Assembly: GCA_046160825.1 (NCBI GenBank)
Contig: JBJXHC010000030.1
Coordinates: forward strand, 1 to 64,000
Reading direction: 5' to 3'
Source of the DNA: JBJXHC01 sp046160825
GTDB lineage: Bacteria; Bacteroidota; Ignavibacteria; UBA10030; UBA6906
DNA: 64,000 nucleotides
The notes under the pieces were generated by a model. That model was not told the DNA's origin. It worked only from the letters and a program-made list of their open reading frames with translations, and ran no database searches. This document shows positions 7,702 to 16,934 of the stretch, piece by piece; the first letter of the stretch is position 1; the number at the start of each line of letters is the position of its first letter. A program made the translations under genes and the position numbers.

Positions 7702-8330
7702 GTGACACCGAGAAATCGTTCTTTGGACACATACGTACGGCATTTCTACGCGGCGCGGCGGTGCTCATTCCTCTTGTACTCACGTACTGGTTCTTTCGCG
7801 CACTGCTGAATGCCATCGACGGAATCCTTTCGCCGCTGTTCGAGCAGTGGCTTGGTCGGCCTATGGCCGGATTGGGTTTCGCAGCCATGATCGTGCTCAT
7901 TCTTTTTGTCGGACTTCTTTCCCGCAACCTGATCGGGCGTATTTTGTTCAAGTGGTTTGATGCGTTTCTGGCGAACATTCCGTTCGTTCGCTCCATTCAC
8001 GGCGCAATCAAGGATCTTGTCGGTGCTTTCACGCTCGGCGGCAAGGGCAAAACATTCCGCGAAGTGGTGATGGTGGAGTATCCCCGACCCGGATTGTTCA
8101 CACTGGCATTCGTTACCAATGAGATGACATTCGTTGCGGCGGATAACAAGCGCACCGGACTTATCAATGTGTATATTCCCAATCCACCCAATCCCACTTC
8201 GGGGGTACTGATTCTTGTCCCGCAGAGTGAAGTGATTCATCTGAATCTTACAATTGAACAGGGCTTGAAGCTTGTTCTCTCCGGCGGTATTGTCGTCCCG
8301 GGAGAGCTCACCGAACGCAAGCAGCCCTAA
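7698..8330 (+). CDS. DUF502 family membrane protein
   Basis: A 210-residue protein with the DUF502 pattern: an N-terminal hydrophobic segment (GAAVLIPLVLTYWFFRAL), a second one near 50-75 (GLGFAAMIVLILFVGLLSRNLIG), then a soluble part containing IPFVRSIHGAIKDLV and VMVEYPRPGLFTLAFVT. Family function is unknown. It shares the transcript with kdsB by overlap and leads into pyrG after 14 bases. Confidence 0.88.
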   Translation: MSDTEKSFFGHIRTAFLRGAAVLIPLVLTYWFFRALLNAIDGILSPLFEQWLGRPMAGLGFAAMIVLILFVGLLSRNLIGRILFKWFDAFLANIPFVRSIHGAIKDLVGAFTLGGKGKTFREVVMVEYPRPGLFTLAFVTNEMTFVAADNKRTGLINVYIPNPPNPTSGVLILVPQSEVIHLNLTIEQGLKLVLSGGIVVPGELTERKQP

Positions 8331-8344
8331 CCTAAGGAGTCTTT

Positions 8345-10015
8345 GTGGCACGACGTCGTCATCAAGTAAAATATATTTTTGTTACCGGAGGAGTAGTCTC
8401 ATCGTTGGGCAAGGGCATTTCCTCTGCTTCAATCGGGCTGCTATTAAAACTACGCGGACTCCGTGTCACGATTCAGAAATTCGACCCCTATCTCAATGTC
8501 GATCCGGGGACAATGAATCCATTTCAGCATGGCGAGGTCTATGTGACTGACGACGGCGCTGAGACGGATCTCGATCTCGGTCACTACGAACGATTCCTCG
8601 ACATCACCACATCGCGCAAGAACAATTCCACTACCGGACAGATCTATCATGAGGTGATTTCCAAGGAGCGGCGCGGCGATTATCTTGGGGCAACCGTGCA
8701 AGTCATTCCCCACATTACCGATGAAATCAAACGGCGCTTTGAGGGACTTGGCCAGTCGGGCAAATACGATGTTGTCATCACGGAGGTCGGTGGGACGGTT
8801 GGCGATATCGAGAGTCTACCATTCCTCGAAGCGATGCGGCAATTCATGTATAAAGTCGGCCATCAGAATGCCATGGCCATCCACGTAACGCTCGTTCCCT
8901 TCATCGGGTCGGCGGGCGAGACGAAAACCAAGCCGACACAGCATAGCGTGAAGGCGTTGCTGGAGCTCGGCATCCAACCGGACATGCTCATTTGTCGGTC
9001 CGACCGACCGTTGACGCCGGAAGTGCGTGAGAAAATCGCGCTCTTCACCAACGTGCAGCCGGATTCCGTTGTTGATGGACGCGACGTCGCCACCATCTAT
9101 GAAGTGCCTCTCGTATTCGCTGAACAGGACGTGGATGAAATCGTTCTGGAGAAACTCGATCTTACATGCCCCAAAGCCAATCTGCGTGAGTGGAAGAAAT
9201 TTGTTGAGCGGGTAAAGAACCCGGCCGGCCGGATCACTATTGGCATTTGCGGCAAGTACACCGACCACCAGGATGCGTACAAGAGTATTGCGGAATCGTT
9301 TGTGCATGCAGGCGCGGCAAACAATGTTGGCGTGGACCTCCAATGGATTCGCGCTGAGGATATAGAGCGCGACGGAGCGGAGCCGCATCTGCGCAACATC
9401 AGCGGACTGCTTGTGGCACCGGGCTTTGGTGAGCGTGGCATTGAGGGGAAGGTCAAAGCGATCAAATATGTTCGGGAGAACAAGATTCCTTTCTTCGGTA
9501 TTTGTCTCGGATTGCAGTGCGCAGTAATCGAGTTTGCGCGCAATGTCTGCAAACTGAAAGAGGCAAACAGCACGGAGTTCAAAGAGACAAGTCAGAATGT
9601 GATTGATATGATGCTGGAACAGAAGAAAGTAAAGGAATATGGCGGCACTATGCGACTTGGCGCGTATGCGTGTAAGCTGGAAAAAGGCTCGAAGGCACAC
9701 AAGGCCTACAAACAGGAATTGATTCACGAGCGCCACCGTCACCGCTACGAAGTGAACGACGCATTCAAAGAATGTCTCAACAAGCCGGTTGTCGAATCCA
9801 TGAAGCAGACTGTCGGCGCGGCGGGTATGCGCTTCAGCGGCATCTGTCCTGACAATGGTCTGGCAGAGATCATAGAACTCTCGGACCATCCCTGGTTCGT
9901 GGGGGTGCAGTTCCACCCGGAATTGAAATCCCGTGCCACCAACCCGCACCCGTTGTTCCGTGACTTCGTGAAGGCCGCTATGGAGTATCGCGAGGCAAAA
10001 GAGCAGAGGGATTAG
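8345..10015 (+). CDS. pyrG: CTP synthase
   Basis: A 556-residue enzyme that converts UTP to CTP using glutamine and ATP. The amidoligase half begins KYIFVTGGVVSSLGKGI; the C-terminal class I glutaminase half has FFGICLGLQ with the catalytic Cys and the His/Glu pair in GVQFHPE. The start is a GTG at 8345 preceded by AAGGAG at 8334-8339 with a 5-base gap. The product CTP feeds the KdsB reaction encoded just upstream and the phospholipid pathway that PlsC begins, which may explain the grouping. Confidence 0.97.
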   Translation: MARRRHQVKYIFVTGGVVSSLGKGISSASIGLLLKLRGLRVTIQKFDPYLNVDPGTMNPFQHGEVYVTDDGAETDLDLGHYERFLDITTSRKNNSTTGQIYHEVISKERRGDYLGATVQVIPHITDEIKRRFEGLGQSGKYDVVITEVGGTVGDIESLPFLEAMRQFMYKVGHQNAMAIHVTLVPFIGSAGETKTKPTQHSVKALLELGIQPDMLICRSDRPLTPEVREKIALFTNVQPDSVVDGRDVATIYEVPLVFAEQDVDEIVLEKLDLTCPKANLREWKKFVERVKNPAGRITIGICGKYTDHQDAYKSIAESFVHAGAANNVGVDLQWIRAEDIERDGAEPHLRNISGLLVAPGFGERGIEGKVKAIKYVRENKIPFFGICLGLQCAVIEFARNVCKLKEANSTEFKETSQNVIDMMLEQKKVKEYGGTMRLGAYACKLEKGSKAHKAYKQELIHERHRHRYEVNDAFKECLNKPVVESMKQTVGAAGMRFSGICPDNGLAEIIELSDHPWFVGVQFHPELKSRATNPHPLFRDFVKAAMEYREAKEQRD

Positions 10016-10056
10016 GATTGACGGTTGTGGGATTGAACCATTGACGATTGACAATC

Positions 10057-11358
10057 ATGCAAACCCGGATCAAATCGTTCTTTGTCTGCACAATACTGGT
10101 TGAAATTCTGTTCCTTCCCCACTTGGGGAATGCTCAAGGTGGTTGGACCGAAATCCCTCTTCCAATCACCGACCCTAGCCTCTCAGTTATTTCCTTTGCA
10201 GATTCCTCGCGTGGATGCCTGTGCGGACAAAACAATGTTTTCCTGTATACTTCTGACAATGGGATGAGTTGGAGTACCGATTTAATTCCGTCGGCGGTGC
10301 CGATATCAAATTGTAAACTCGTTTCAGACAGTGTGGCCTGGGCCTTTGGGTTCGGGTTCAGCACCCAGGGCGTTATCTTTAGAAGTACCGATAGGGGGGA
10401 CAACTGGCTGCAAGTCGACATTCCCGAAACTTTGGTAGTGTTGGGAGTGGCATTCGGTTCAGAGAGCAACGCATGGCTCGCGACAACAACACATATATGG
10501 GTAACGACTGACGGCGGGAATTCATGGGAGCAACGCGGCCAGCTACTTGGCAGCTACAGCTCTTTTCCGTACAATCATCCCATTGAGTTCTTCGACGATT
10601 CAATCGGATTCATCAGTGGCAGCGGGGGCTCGATAATCACTGACTTGTTGCCACAAAAGACAACGGATGGTGGTTGGACGTGGAATGTTGAATGGACAGG
10701 TTCCTTTCATGGTGGAGGCGGCGTTTGGAACTCCGGGCCTGTCCGGTTTTTGAAAGGTGGGGTTTGCACCTTCACATACGGATGGCAGGATGAGATTGGG
10801 GTTAGTGACTACGGGCTTGTTCTGAGTTGGAATCGACTGCAAGATACACTCTTGGTGCGGATCCCTCAGTCCGGGGCAAAAGGATTCGCGCTGGATCATC
10901 AGAATATCTGGCTACTCAGGAGCGGGTACGTGACGCGAACAACAAACGGTGGAGCCACATGGTTGATTGACACACTTGCGGTTCCTATTTCGGAAATCTT
11001 ATATGACTTGGGTGGCCATAAGTATGCTTTGGGCAACGGAAGACTCTTTCGACTGGATATACAAGATAACGTTGAGCCGGAGCGAGCCCTTCCGGATCAC
11101 TACGCGTTAGAGCAAAACTATCCTAATCCCTTCAACCCATCAACGCGGATAGACTATCAAATCCCGGAAAGAGAATTGGTAACTCTGAAGATATATGACA
11201 TTCTTGGCAGAGAAGTCGCTGTGCCCGTGAACGATATCGAAGACCTAGGGTTCAAGTCCATTGAATGGAATGCAACCAATTTTGCAAGCGGCGTGTATTT
11301 CTACCAATTGAAAGCTGGTCAGTACGTCAAGACGAAGAAGCTTATGCTCATAAGGTGA
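10057..11358 (+). CDS. T9SS-exported repeat protein, photosystem stability factor/BNR-like
   Basis: A 433-residue secreted protein. A signal peptide (about 1-26, ending LGNAQ) is followed by beta-propeller-like repeats with the pattern STDRGDNW / TTDGGNSW / TTNGGATW, as in YCF48/BNR repeat proteins. The C terminus is a T9SS type A sorting domain: NYPNPFNPSTRI, then VTLKIYDILGREV, then ASGVYFYQLKAG and a basic end. T9SS would carry it across the outer membrane and release or anchor it at the surface. No catalytic residues are recognised. The ATG at 10057 was chosen over a TTG nine bases earlier. Confidence 0.88.
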   Translation: MQTRIKSFFVCTILVEILFLPHLGNAQGGWTEIPLPITDPSLSVISFADSSRGCLCGQNNVFLYTSDNGMSWSTDLIPSAVPISNCKLVSDSVAWAFGFGFSTQGVIFRSTDRGDNWLQVDIPETLVVLGVAFGSESNAWLATTTHIWVTTDGGNSWEQRGQLLGSYSSFPYNHPIEFFDDSIGFISGSGGSIITDLLPQKTTDGGWTWNVEWTGSFHGGGGVWNSGPVRFLKGGVCTFTYGWQDEIGVSDYGLVLSWNRLQDTLLVRIPQSGAKGFALDHQNIWLLRSGYVTRTTNGGATWLIDTLAVPISEILYDLGGHKYALGNGRLFRLDIQDNVEPERALPDHYALEQNYPNPFNPSTRIDYQIPERELVTLKIYDILGREVAVPVNDIEDLGFKSIEWNATNFASGVYFYQLKAGQYVKTKKLMLIR

Positions 11359-11479
11359 TGTCATGTGGAGATTGCCTCTCGCAATCGCCGGCTGTGTGTG
11401 GAGGCAAAATCAAGCCGAGCTTTTGCGATTTCATCGACGTGCTGCAAGTCCGCGGTTCGTAATCATATGAAAGCATGCG

Positions 11480-11562
11480 CACCATCCCACCACAATTCAT
11501 TCTCCCCTTTTCGAGGGGAGAATCAAAGAGGGGTGTGGTACAAATATGTGGGATGGTGATTT
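11480..11562 (+). terminator. Large nested hairpin ending in a T-run
   Basis: The outer arms CACCATCCCAC (11480-11490) and GTGGGATGGTG (11548-11558) are perfectly complementary, and inside them ATTCTCCCCT (11499-11508) pairs with AGGGGAGAAT (11514-11523) around TTTCG. ATTTTTG follows. It may be a terminator for the T9SS gene, although 120 bases past its stop, or a small MITE-like repeat. The remaining 11359-11479 holds nothing recognised. Confidence 0.5.
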
Positions 11563-11604
11563 TTGTTAGACCGCCATACATATAAACCTGTTCGGACACG
11601 CCAG

Positions 11605-12171
11605 ATGCCACGCTCCGATAACCTGTACGAACTCCCTGAAAACATCCCCGTTCCTGTTGACGACGGCGCGTGCGATCATCTCGCGGGAATGAAAGTCCCG
11701 TCACTGGTTCTCACCTCCACACGCGGCCAGCTTATCGATCTCTCGGCGCTCAAGGGACGCACGGTGGTATACTGCTATCCTCGAACCGGTCGGCCTGATG
11801 AAGATTCGCCCGCAGGCATGGATGCAATCCCGGGTGCGCGGGGATGCACACCGCAATCCTGCGCGTTCCGTGACCATTACAAGGAACTGCAAGCTCTCGA
11901 CGCACAGGTCTTCGGACTAAGTACGCAGGATACAGAGTATCAACGCGAGGCGGCGGAACGACTGCATCTCCCCTTCCAACTCCTGAGCGATGAGCATCTG
12001 CTTTTCACCAACGCGCTTCGCTTGCCAACATTCACCGTCGCTTCAATGACATTGATCCAGCGTTTGACCCTTATCCTGCACGATGGTATTATTGGGAAAG
12101 TATTCTATCCGGTCTTCCCGCCGGATAAGAATGTCAGGGATGTGATCGCCTGGCTTTCACAGCATACGTAA
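11605..12171 (+). CDS. Peroxiredoxin-like redoxin domain protein
   Basis: A 188-residue thioredoxin-fold protein of the AhpC/TSA type. LSALKGRTVVYCYPRTG precedes a region ending GCTPQSCAFRDHYKEL, which matches the BCP/PrxQ-like pattern with the peroxidatic Cys (GC) and a resolving Cys five residues on (SC). QVFGLSTQD and LPFQLLSDE, then the ending KVFYPVFPPD, follow the fold. It should reduce peroxides using thiols in the cytoplasm; no signal peptide is seen. The ATG at 11605 was preferred over a TTG at 11563 that lies inside the preceding terminator-like T-run. Confidence 0.85.
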   Translation: MPRSDNLYELPENIPVPVDDGACDHLAGMKVPSLVLTSTRGQLIDLSALKGRTVVYCYPRTGRPDEDSPAGMDAIPGARGCTPQSCAFRDHYKELQALDAQVFGLSTQDTEYQREAAERLHLPFQLLSDEHLLFTNALRLPTFTVASMTLIQRLTLILHDGIIGKVFYPVFPPDKNVRDVIAWLSQHT

Positions 12172-12197
12172 CAGTTCATTCAATCAAACCCAATACT

Positions 12198-13016
12198 ATG
12201 ACCCGACAATTTCTTTTCCTGGCAGTTCTCCTTGCATTGTTATGTAGCCAATCATCAGCACAGACGACAATAACCGAACGACCGGAATGGAAGAGGTTCT
12301 ATGATAAGGCAGACGTGCATGGCTGCTTCGTCCTTTATCATCTCAATACCGATTCAATGTGGATCTATAATCGTGCGAGAAGCGACAGCGGATTCCTTCC
12401 CGCATCCACATTCAAAATCCCCAACTCACTGATCGCTCTGGAAACCGGCGTGTTGAAAGACGAGCACGACACTCTTCCGTGGGACGGCGTGAAGAGGCAA
12501 GTGCCGACGTGGAATGCAGACCAGGATATGCGCCGGGCAATCAAGTTTTCCACCGTCTGGTTCTATCAGGAGATTGCGCGACGGGTTGGTGCAGAACGTA
12601 TGCAACGGTTTGTGGATTCGATGCACTACGGCAACACGGATATCTCCGGCGGCATTGATCTCTTCTGGCTCGAGGGCGGACTCCTTATCACACCCCGCCA
12701 GGAGATTGATTTCCTCGTCCGATTTTACAAAAACGATCTCCCCTTCTCACAACGTTCTCTCGACATCGTCAAAGACATTATGATTCTTGAAAAGTCGGAT
12801 GAGTACATTCTGCGCGGAAAGACCGGCTGGGCGGGGCGAGTTTCAGCCATGGTGGGCTGGTGGGTGGGATACTTGGAAAGAGGAAGCGACATCTATTTCT
12901 TCGCAAACAACATAGCGATCGTTGAAGATGAGGATGCTGAAGCACGGAGATCTGTCGCACTTGATATCCTTCGTTACGTTGGATTGTTGCCAGCCACTCC
13001 AGACTCGACGCGATAA
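12198..13016 (+). CDS. Class D (OXA-type) beta-lactamase
   Basis: A 272-residue periplasmic serine beta-lactamase. A signal peptide (about 1-21, ending SQSSAQ) leads into all class D motifs: Ser70-Thr-Phe-Lys73 (the Lys is normally carbamylated), Ser118-Thr-Val120 in KFSTVWFYQ, Tyr144-Gly-Asn146, Trp157 in FWLEGGL, and Lys208-Thr-Gly210. The unprocessed numbering happens to equal standard DBL numbering for the first three motifs. Length is usual for the family. No mobile element or integron site flanks it, so it looks chromosomal and resident. Spectrum cannot be read from sequence. It follows the peroxiredoxin gene by 26 bases. Confidence 0.93.
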   Translation: MTRQFLFLAVLLALLCSQSSAQTTITERPEWKRFYDKADVHGCFVLYHLNTDSMWIYNRARSDSGFLPASTFKIPNSLIALETGVLKDEHDTLPWDGVKRQVPTWNADQDMRRAIKFSTVWFYQEIARRVGAERMQRFVDSMHYGNTDISGGIDLFWLEGGLLITPRQEIDFLVRFYKNDLPFSQRSLDIVKDIMILEKSDEYILRGKTGWAGRVSAMVGWWVGYLERGSDIYFFANNIAIVEDEDAEARRSVALDILRYVGLLPATPDSTR

Positions 13017-13100
13017 GCATCAAAGGTCGTTCATTCCACGCTTTCGAAGACCATCTTCCAAGACTGTCTTCCATAAGAAGATAAATCGCATCTACTCCAG

Positions 13101-13129
13101 TTGCCACCGCATTCTCTTTCCTCTATATT
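13101..13129 (+). promoter_or_regulatory. Probable promoter of the GH57 gene
   Basis: TTGCCA (13101-13106), a 17-base spacer and TATATT (13124-13129), 51 bases before the ATG at 13180. A GAGG ribosome-binding site lies just before the start. Confidence 0.55.
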
Positions 13130-13179
13130 GATACTCGCTTTCGGTTTTAATTCTTGCCAGAAAATTCAGTTGAGGATAC

Positions 13180-16100
13180 ATGCGTCGCCTTTCTTATTTG
13201 TGTTTCTCTCTTTTGATCGCTTTTCATTTCTCATTCTCTCAATCCAAAGAGAACTCCAATCCGCCCATCTACATTGCGTTCCTCTGGCATATGCACCAGC
13301 CGATTTACTGGCCGTATGAAACCGTGGTGCAAACAGATCAGAACAACCGCTACTCGTACTCGGTCGCCGACATTCACAACCAACGATGGGGGCCGTACAC
13401 GAGTTGGCCGAAGAACGCCGTGCAGGCCGGCATCAACGCCATTCTCCCTAACTTTGGAGCGCAGGTGAGTTTCTCCGGTTCACTCATTGAAAACCTGAAC
13501 ACCCTTGAATCTGCAGGGAACGGGAATTTCCAGAACTGGAAATCACACTGGAGTTATATCAAGCAACAGAACACGACACTCGGCAATCCGCGGTTGGACA
13601 TGGTGGCCTTCGGGTACCATCATCCATTGATGGGCTTGATTGAATACCTGGACATCCGCAAGCAAATTCAGGCACACAGGCAGATCATGGCGGTAAATTT
13701 TCCGGGTGCGTACTCCAAAGGAATTTTCCCGCCGGAGAATGCGTTCTCGCCTCGCTCAATTCCTGCTCTCGTGGATGAGGGCATTGAATGGGTGATGGTG
13801 GATAATGTTCACTTCGATCGCGCGGCAACCGGATATTCGTTCAGCACATCGGGTAACCTGTATGAAGCGAACAAGGCAGATGTTCGCAACCCCAACCCCG
13901 GCGACTGGGTGCAACTCAACGGCCTTTGGGCACCGACTCAAAACTCTGCACGTTGGGGGCGGCAACCGCACTGGGTGGAATACATCGATCCGGCCACCGG
14001 AACATCAAAGAAAATTATCGCCATTCCCACTGACCGTTACCTCGGCAATGAAGATGGCAGGAGCGGGTTCGGTGCATTGAATTATGAGTACGTGATGAGT
14101 CAATTGGAAAGCTACAACACCGACCCGAATCAACCTGTCCTGATTGTGTTGCATCACGATGGCGACAACTACGGTGGGGGAAGCGATGGATACTACAACA
14201 GTAATTTCCAGAATTTTGTGAACTGGCTGGTCGCAAACCCGACGCGGTTCAAGTGCACGACGGTACAGGACTATCTGGAGATGTTCCCGCCGAACGTGAA
14301 CGACGTTATTCATATCGAAGATGGAAGCTGGAGCGGTGCGGACAACGGCGATCCGGAATTCAAAAAGTGGAACGGCGATCCCTCCGGCGGCTACAGTCCG
14401 GACAGGAACAGTTGGGGAATCATTACCGCGGCGAAGAACTTCGTCGCAACCGCCGAACAGATCAATCCCGGCTCTGCGAACACTGTGAACGCGTGGAAAT
14501 ATTTTATGAATGGTGAAGCGAGCGATTACTGGTATTGGGATGGATCGCAAAATGGAATATGGGATTCACATCCGGCACGGGCATCAAACCTCGCAATCCC
14601 CTACGCTCAAACAGTGATTGGCAGTGGAACGGACCTGACGCCGCCGACGATTTATGTTCCCCAGCGCGAGCCGTACAATCCCGGTGCAACAGAATGGGGA
14701 ATCAATCAACCGGCCGATTTCACGGTGTGGACATACACCTTTGATGTCAGCGGACTTCAATCCGTAACGCTGAAGTACCGTACAGATCTCGACGGAAACA
14801 ATTCAAACGCGACAACACATAACGAAACCTATTCCGGTGGAAGCGACGTCACTGCATGGACAAACATAACAATGGCCGGGGTTTCAATTCCCTCGCAGAC
14901 AAACCCGCAGCCTCTATACAAGGCAAAGGAATATTCTGCACGGGTCACCGGATTGACCAATGCCCTCGTTGACTATTACATCGAAGCCATGGATAGCAAT
15001 GGCAACATTGCGCGCTCACCCATCATGCATGTGTGGGTCGGCCCCAACCCCGGAGGGGGCGGTGGTGGAACACCTGGCGTCAGTTGGACTCCCACGGCCC
15101 CGACACAAAACGATACTATCACGATTACTGTGAGTTCAACACAGGGTGGCAAACTTCACTGGGGGGTGAACAACACCGGCAGCACGTGGCAAACTCCGAA
15201 CAATGTCTACTGGCCATCGGGCACAGCATTGTTTGGCGGAAGCGGACCTGCGGTGGAGACGCCGTTCGTTGGCCCTGATTCGGGTGCGCTGAAGATCAAG
15301 ATCGGGCCGTTCAATAATTCCGTGCAAGCGGTGAATAGTGTCGCGTTTGTGATTCACTACAACGACAATAGTTGGAACAACAACAGCGGCCAGGATTTTC
15401 ATATCGAAGTCTCCGGCAACCCTCCACCGCCGCAAGGATATGTCATGGATGGGAGTCTGGACACCGCCGCAACACTCGTTGTTTCCAATAGTGGATTAAC
15501 GCTGCACCTCGACTGGAATGGTATACAACTCTACGCCGCCACACAATCAGCGCAGTCACAAGGCGGTGATATGTTTATTGTGATCGCAGACTCGCAACGC
15601 GCGCTCCGCAGTGCAATGTGGGCAAAAGGCGGAAGTGTTGCCGGATGGAATGCCTTCATCGGAAACGAATCCTCCAACAACTGGAATGGCTGGTTCAATG
15701 CAGCCGGTACACAGTTCACCGGCTCGGGGGTAAGCGCTGCCGGAACTGCACTTGAAGGAGCGCTCAATATCGAGTCGACCCTCGGTCACATCCCTCAAGC
15801 AGTCTATGTTGCCGTCGGAAAATACCAATCTCCGGATGCCGGAAGTTTGCTGGTACAGACTCCTGCAGGAAATGGCAATGGTACGATCGAGTTCTCTGAA
15901 TTTTACACATTCCCACTCGACTCTGTCCCACCGCTTCAGCCGCCCGCACAAACCCAGCTTGTTACTCCAGCGAACGAGGCCCAAACAAGCGACAGCATAG
16001 TCTTTCGCTGGCACACCGCACATTTTGTCGTGTCGAAGTATTGGTTCGAGCTTGCAGTCGATTCACTCTTTGCCGTATCCATCGTTGATTCATCCGTTAC

Positions 16101-16716
16101 CGATACAACGACGATACGCACATCGTTGACGACAAACCAGTCATACTGGTGGCGTGTTCGTGCATGGAACAGTGCCGGGTGGGGACCTTTCAGCTTGACA
16201 CGGAGCTTCACTGCATTGGACGGTATTGTCTCTCTTCATGTATCATTTTCAACAGGATGGAGCATGCTCTCCAACCCTGTAACGACAAATGACGACTCCG
16301 TACAAGAGCTTTACCCCACGTCGCTACTACCTTATGCATTTTCTTTCAATCCTGCATCGGGATATGTTCAGAACGAGCGCATGATGACGGGAAGTGGGTA
16401 TTGGACGAAGTTCGGCACGAACGGAACATCAAGCATCACCGGACTTGCTCAAGAGGTCGATACCATTGCGGTCGAAACCGGATGGAATATGATTGGTTCG
16501 ATTTCATTTCCGGTGGCCACTTCTTCTGTCACCTCAATGCCACCGGGTATTCAAGCATCGTCGTTCTATGAGTATGACGGCACCAGCTATTCTGTCGCAA
16601 CAGCAATCCAGCCCGGGAAGGCGTATTGGGTGAAAGCAAGCACCACAGGGGTCTTTGTCCTCACATCCAAAGTATCGAGTACACCAGCCGGCAGCACCGA
16701 ACAAAACGTCAGGTGA
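13180..16716 (+). CDS. Secreted multidomain glycoside hydrolase family 57 protein
   Basis: A 1178-residue exported glycosidase. After a signal peptide (about 1-22) the GH57 barrel begins with FLWHMHQPIYWP (His37, His39). Later come FPPENAF with the likely nucleophile Glu186, and VLHHDGD with Asp327, the likely acid/base. Around 625-750 follows a starch-binding-like module (SWTPTAPTQNDTITI... IHYNDNSWNNNSGQDFH; CBM25-like), then a second beta module (about 757-910), a fibronectin type III-like domain (about 925-1015) and a C-terminal module beginning STGWSMLSNPV. GH57 enzymes are alpha-amylases, branching enzymes or amylopullulanases, so an extracellular alpha-glucan role is inferred. No canonical NYPNPFNP T9SS tail is present. 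Confidence 0.88.
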   Translation: MRRLSYLCFSLLIAFHFSFSQSKENSNPPIYIAFLWHMHQPIYWPYETVVQTDQNNRYSYSVADIHNQRWGPYTSWPKNAVQAGINAILPNFGAQVSFSGSLIENLNTLESAGNGNFQNWKSHWSYIKQQNTTLGNPRLDMVAFGYHHPLMGLIEYLDIRKQIQAHRQIMAVNFPGAYSKGIFPPENAFSPRSIPALVDEGIEWVMVDNVHFDRAATGYSFSTSGNLYEANKADVRNPNPGDWVQLNGLWAPTQNSARWGRQPHWVEYIDPATGTSKKIIAIPTDRYLGNEDGRSGFGALNYEYVMSQLESYNTDPNQPVLIVLHHDGDNYGGGSDGYYNSNFQNFVNWLVANPTRFKCTTVQDYLEMFPPNVNDVIHIEDGSWSGADNGDPEFKKWNGDPSGGYSPDRNSWGIITAAKNFVATAEQINPGSANTVNAWKYFMNGEASDYWYWDGSQNGIWDSHPARASNLAIPYAQTVIGSGTDLTPPTIYVPQREPYNPGATEWGINQPADFTVWTYTFDVSGLQSVTLKYRTDLDGNNSNATTHNETYSGGSDVTAWTNITMAGVSIPSQTNPQPLYKAKEYSARVTGLTNALVDYYIEAMDSNGNIARSPIMHVWVGPNPGGGGGGTPGVSWTPTAPTQNDTITITVSSTQGGKLHWGVNNTGSTWQTPNNVYWPSGTALFGGSGPAVETPFVGPDSGALKIKIGPFNNSVQAVNSVAFVIHYNDNSWNNNSGQDFHIEVSGNPPPPQGYVMDGSLDTAATLVVSNSGLTLHLDWNGIQLYAATQSAQSQGGDMFIVIADSQRALRSAMWAKGGSVAGWNAFIGNESSNNWNGWFNAAGTQFTGSGVSAAGTALEGALNIESTLGHIPQAVYVAVGKYQSPDAGSLLVQTPAGNGNGTIEFSEFYTFPLDSVPPLQPPAQTQLVTPANEAQTSDSIVFRWHTAHFVVSKYWFELAVDSLFAVSIVDSSVTDTTTIRTSLTTNQSYWWRVRAWNSAGWGPFSLTRSFTALDGIVSLHVSFSTGWSMLSNPVTTNDDSVQELYPTSLLPYAFSFNPASGYVQNERMMTGSGYWTKFGTNGTSSITGLAQEVDTIAVETGWNMIGSISFPVATSSVTSMPPGIQASSFYEYDGTSYSVATAIQPGKAYWVKASTTGVFVLTSKVSSTPAGSTEQNVR

Positions 16717-16889
16717 AACGACTTGTTTCTGGATGTCAGTGCAGTTATTTTTTAATACCACCTCGCTTAGAATAACTCCTGACCTATTCTATCAATCAAG
16801 GGTTGGGTCTCGGGATGGCGTTCATTCTGATTGTTGTTATGGTGAGGAAGCGGCGGCGCAAAGCGCAACCGTAATGGCAATACCAATCT

Positions 16890-16917
16890 TTGATTTTTGG
16901 GTTATCTAAACTATACA
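16890..16917 (+). promoter_or_regulatory. Possible promoter of the LamG lipoprotein gene
   Basis: TTGATT (16890-16895), a 16-base spacer and TATACA (16912-16917). Transcription would begin close to the GGGGAGG ribosome-binding site at 16924-16930, so the leader would be very short. The rest of 16717-16934 holds nothing recognised. Confidence 0.35.
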
Positions 16918-16934
16918 TACTCTGGGGAGGATAC

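Noticed and set aside
8816..10054. 412-residue minus-strand open frame opposite pyrG
   Set aside because: It is a shadow of the CTP synthase gene, whose identity is unmistakable on the plus strand.
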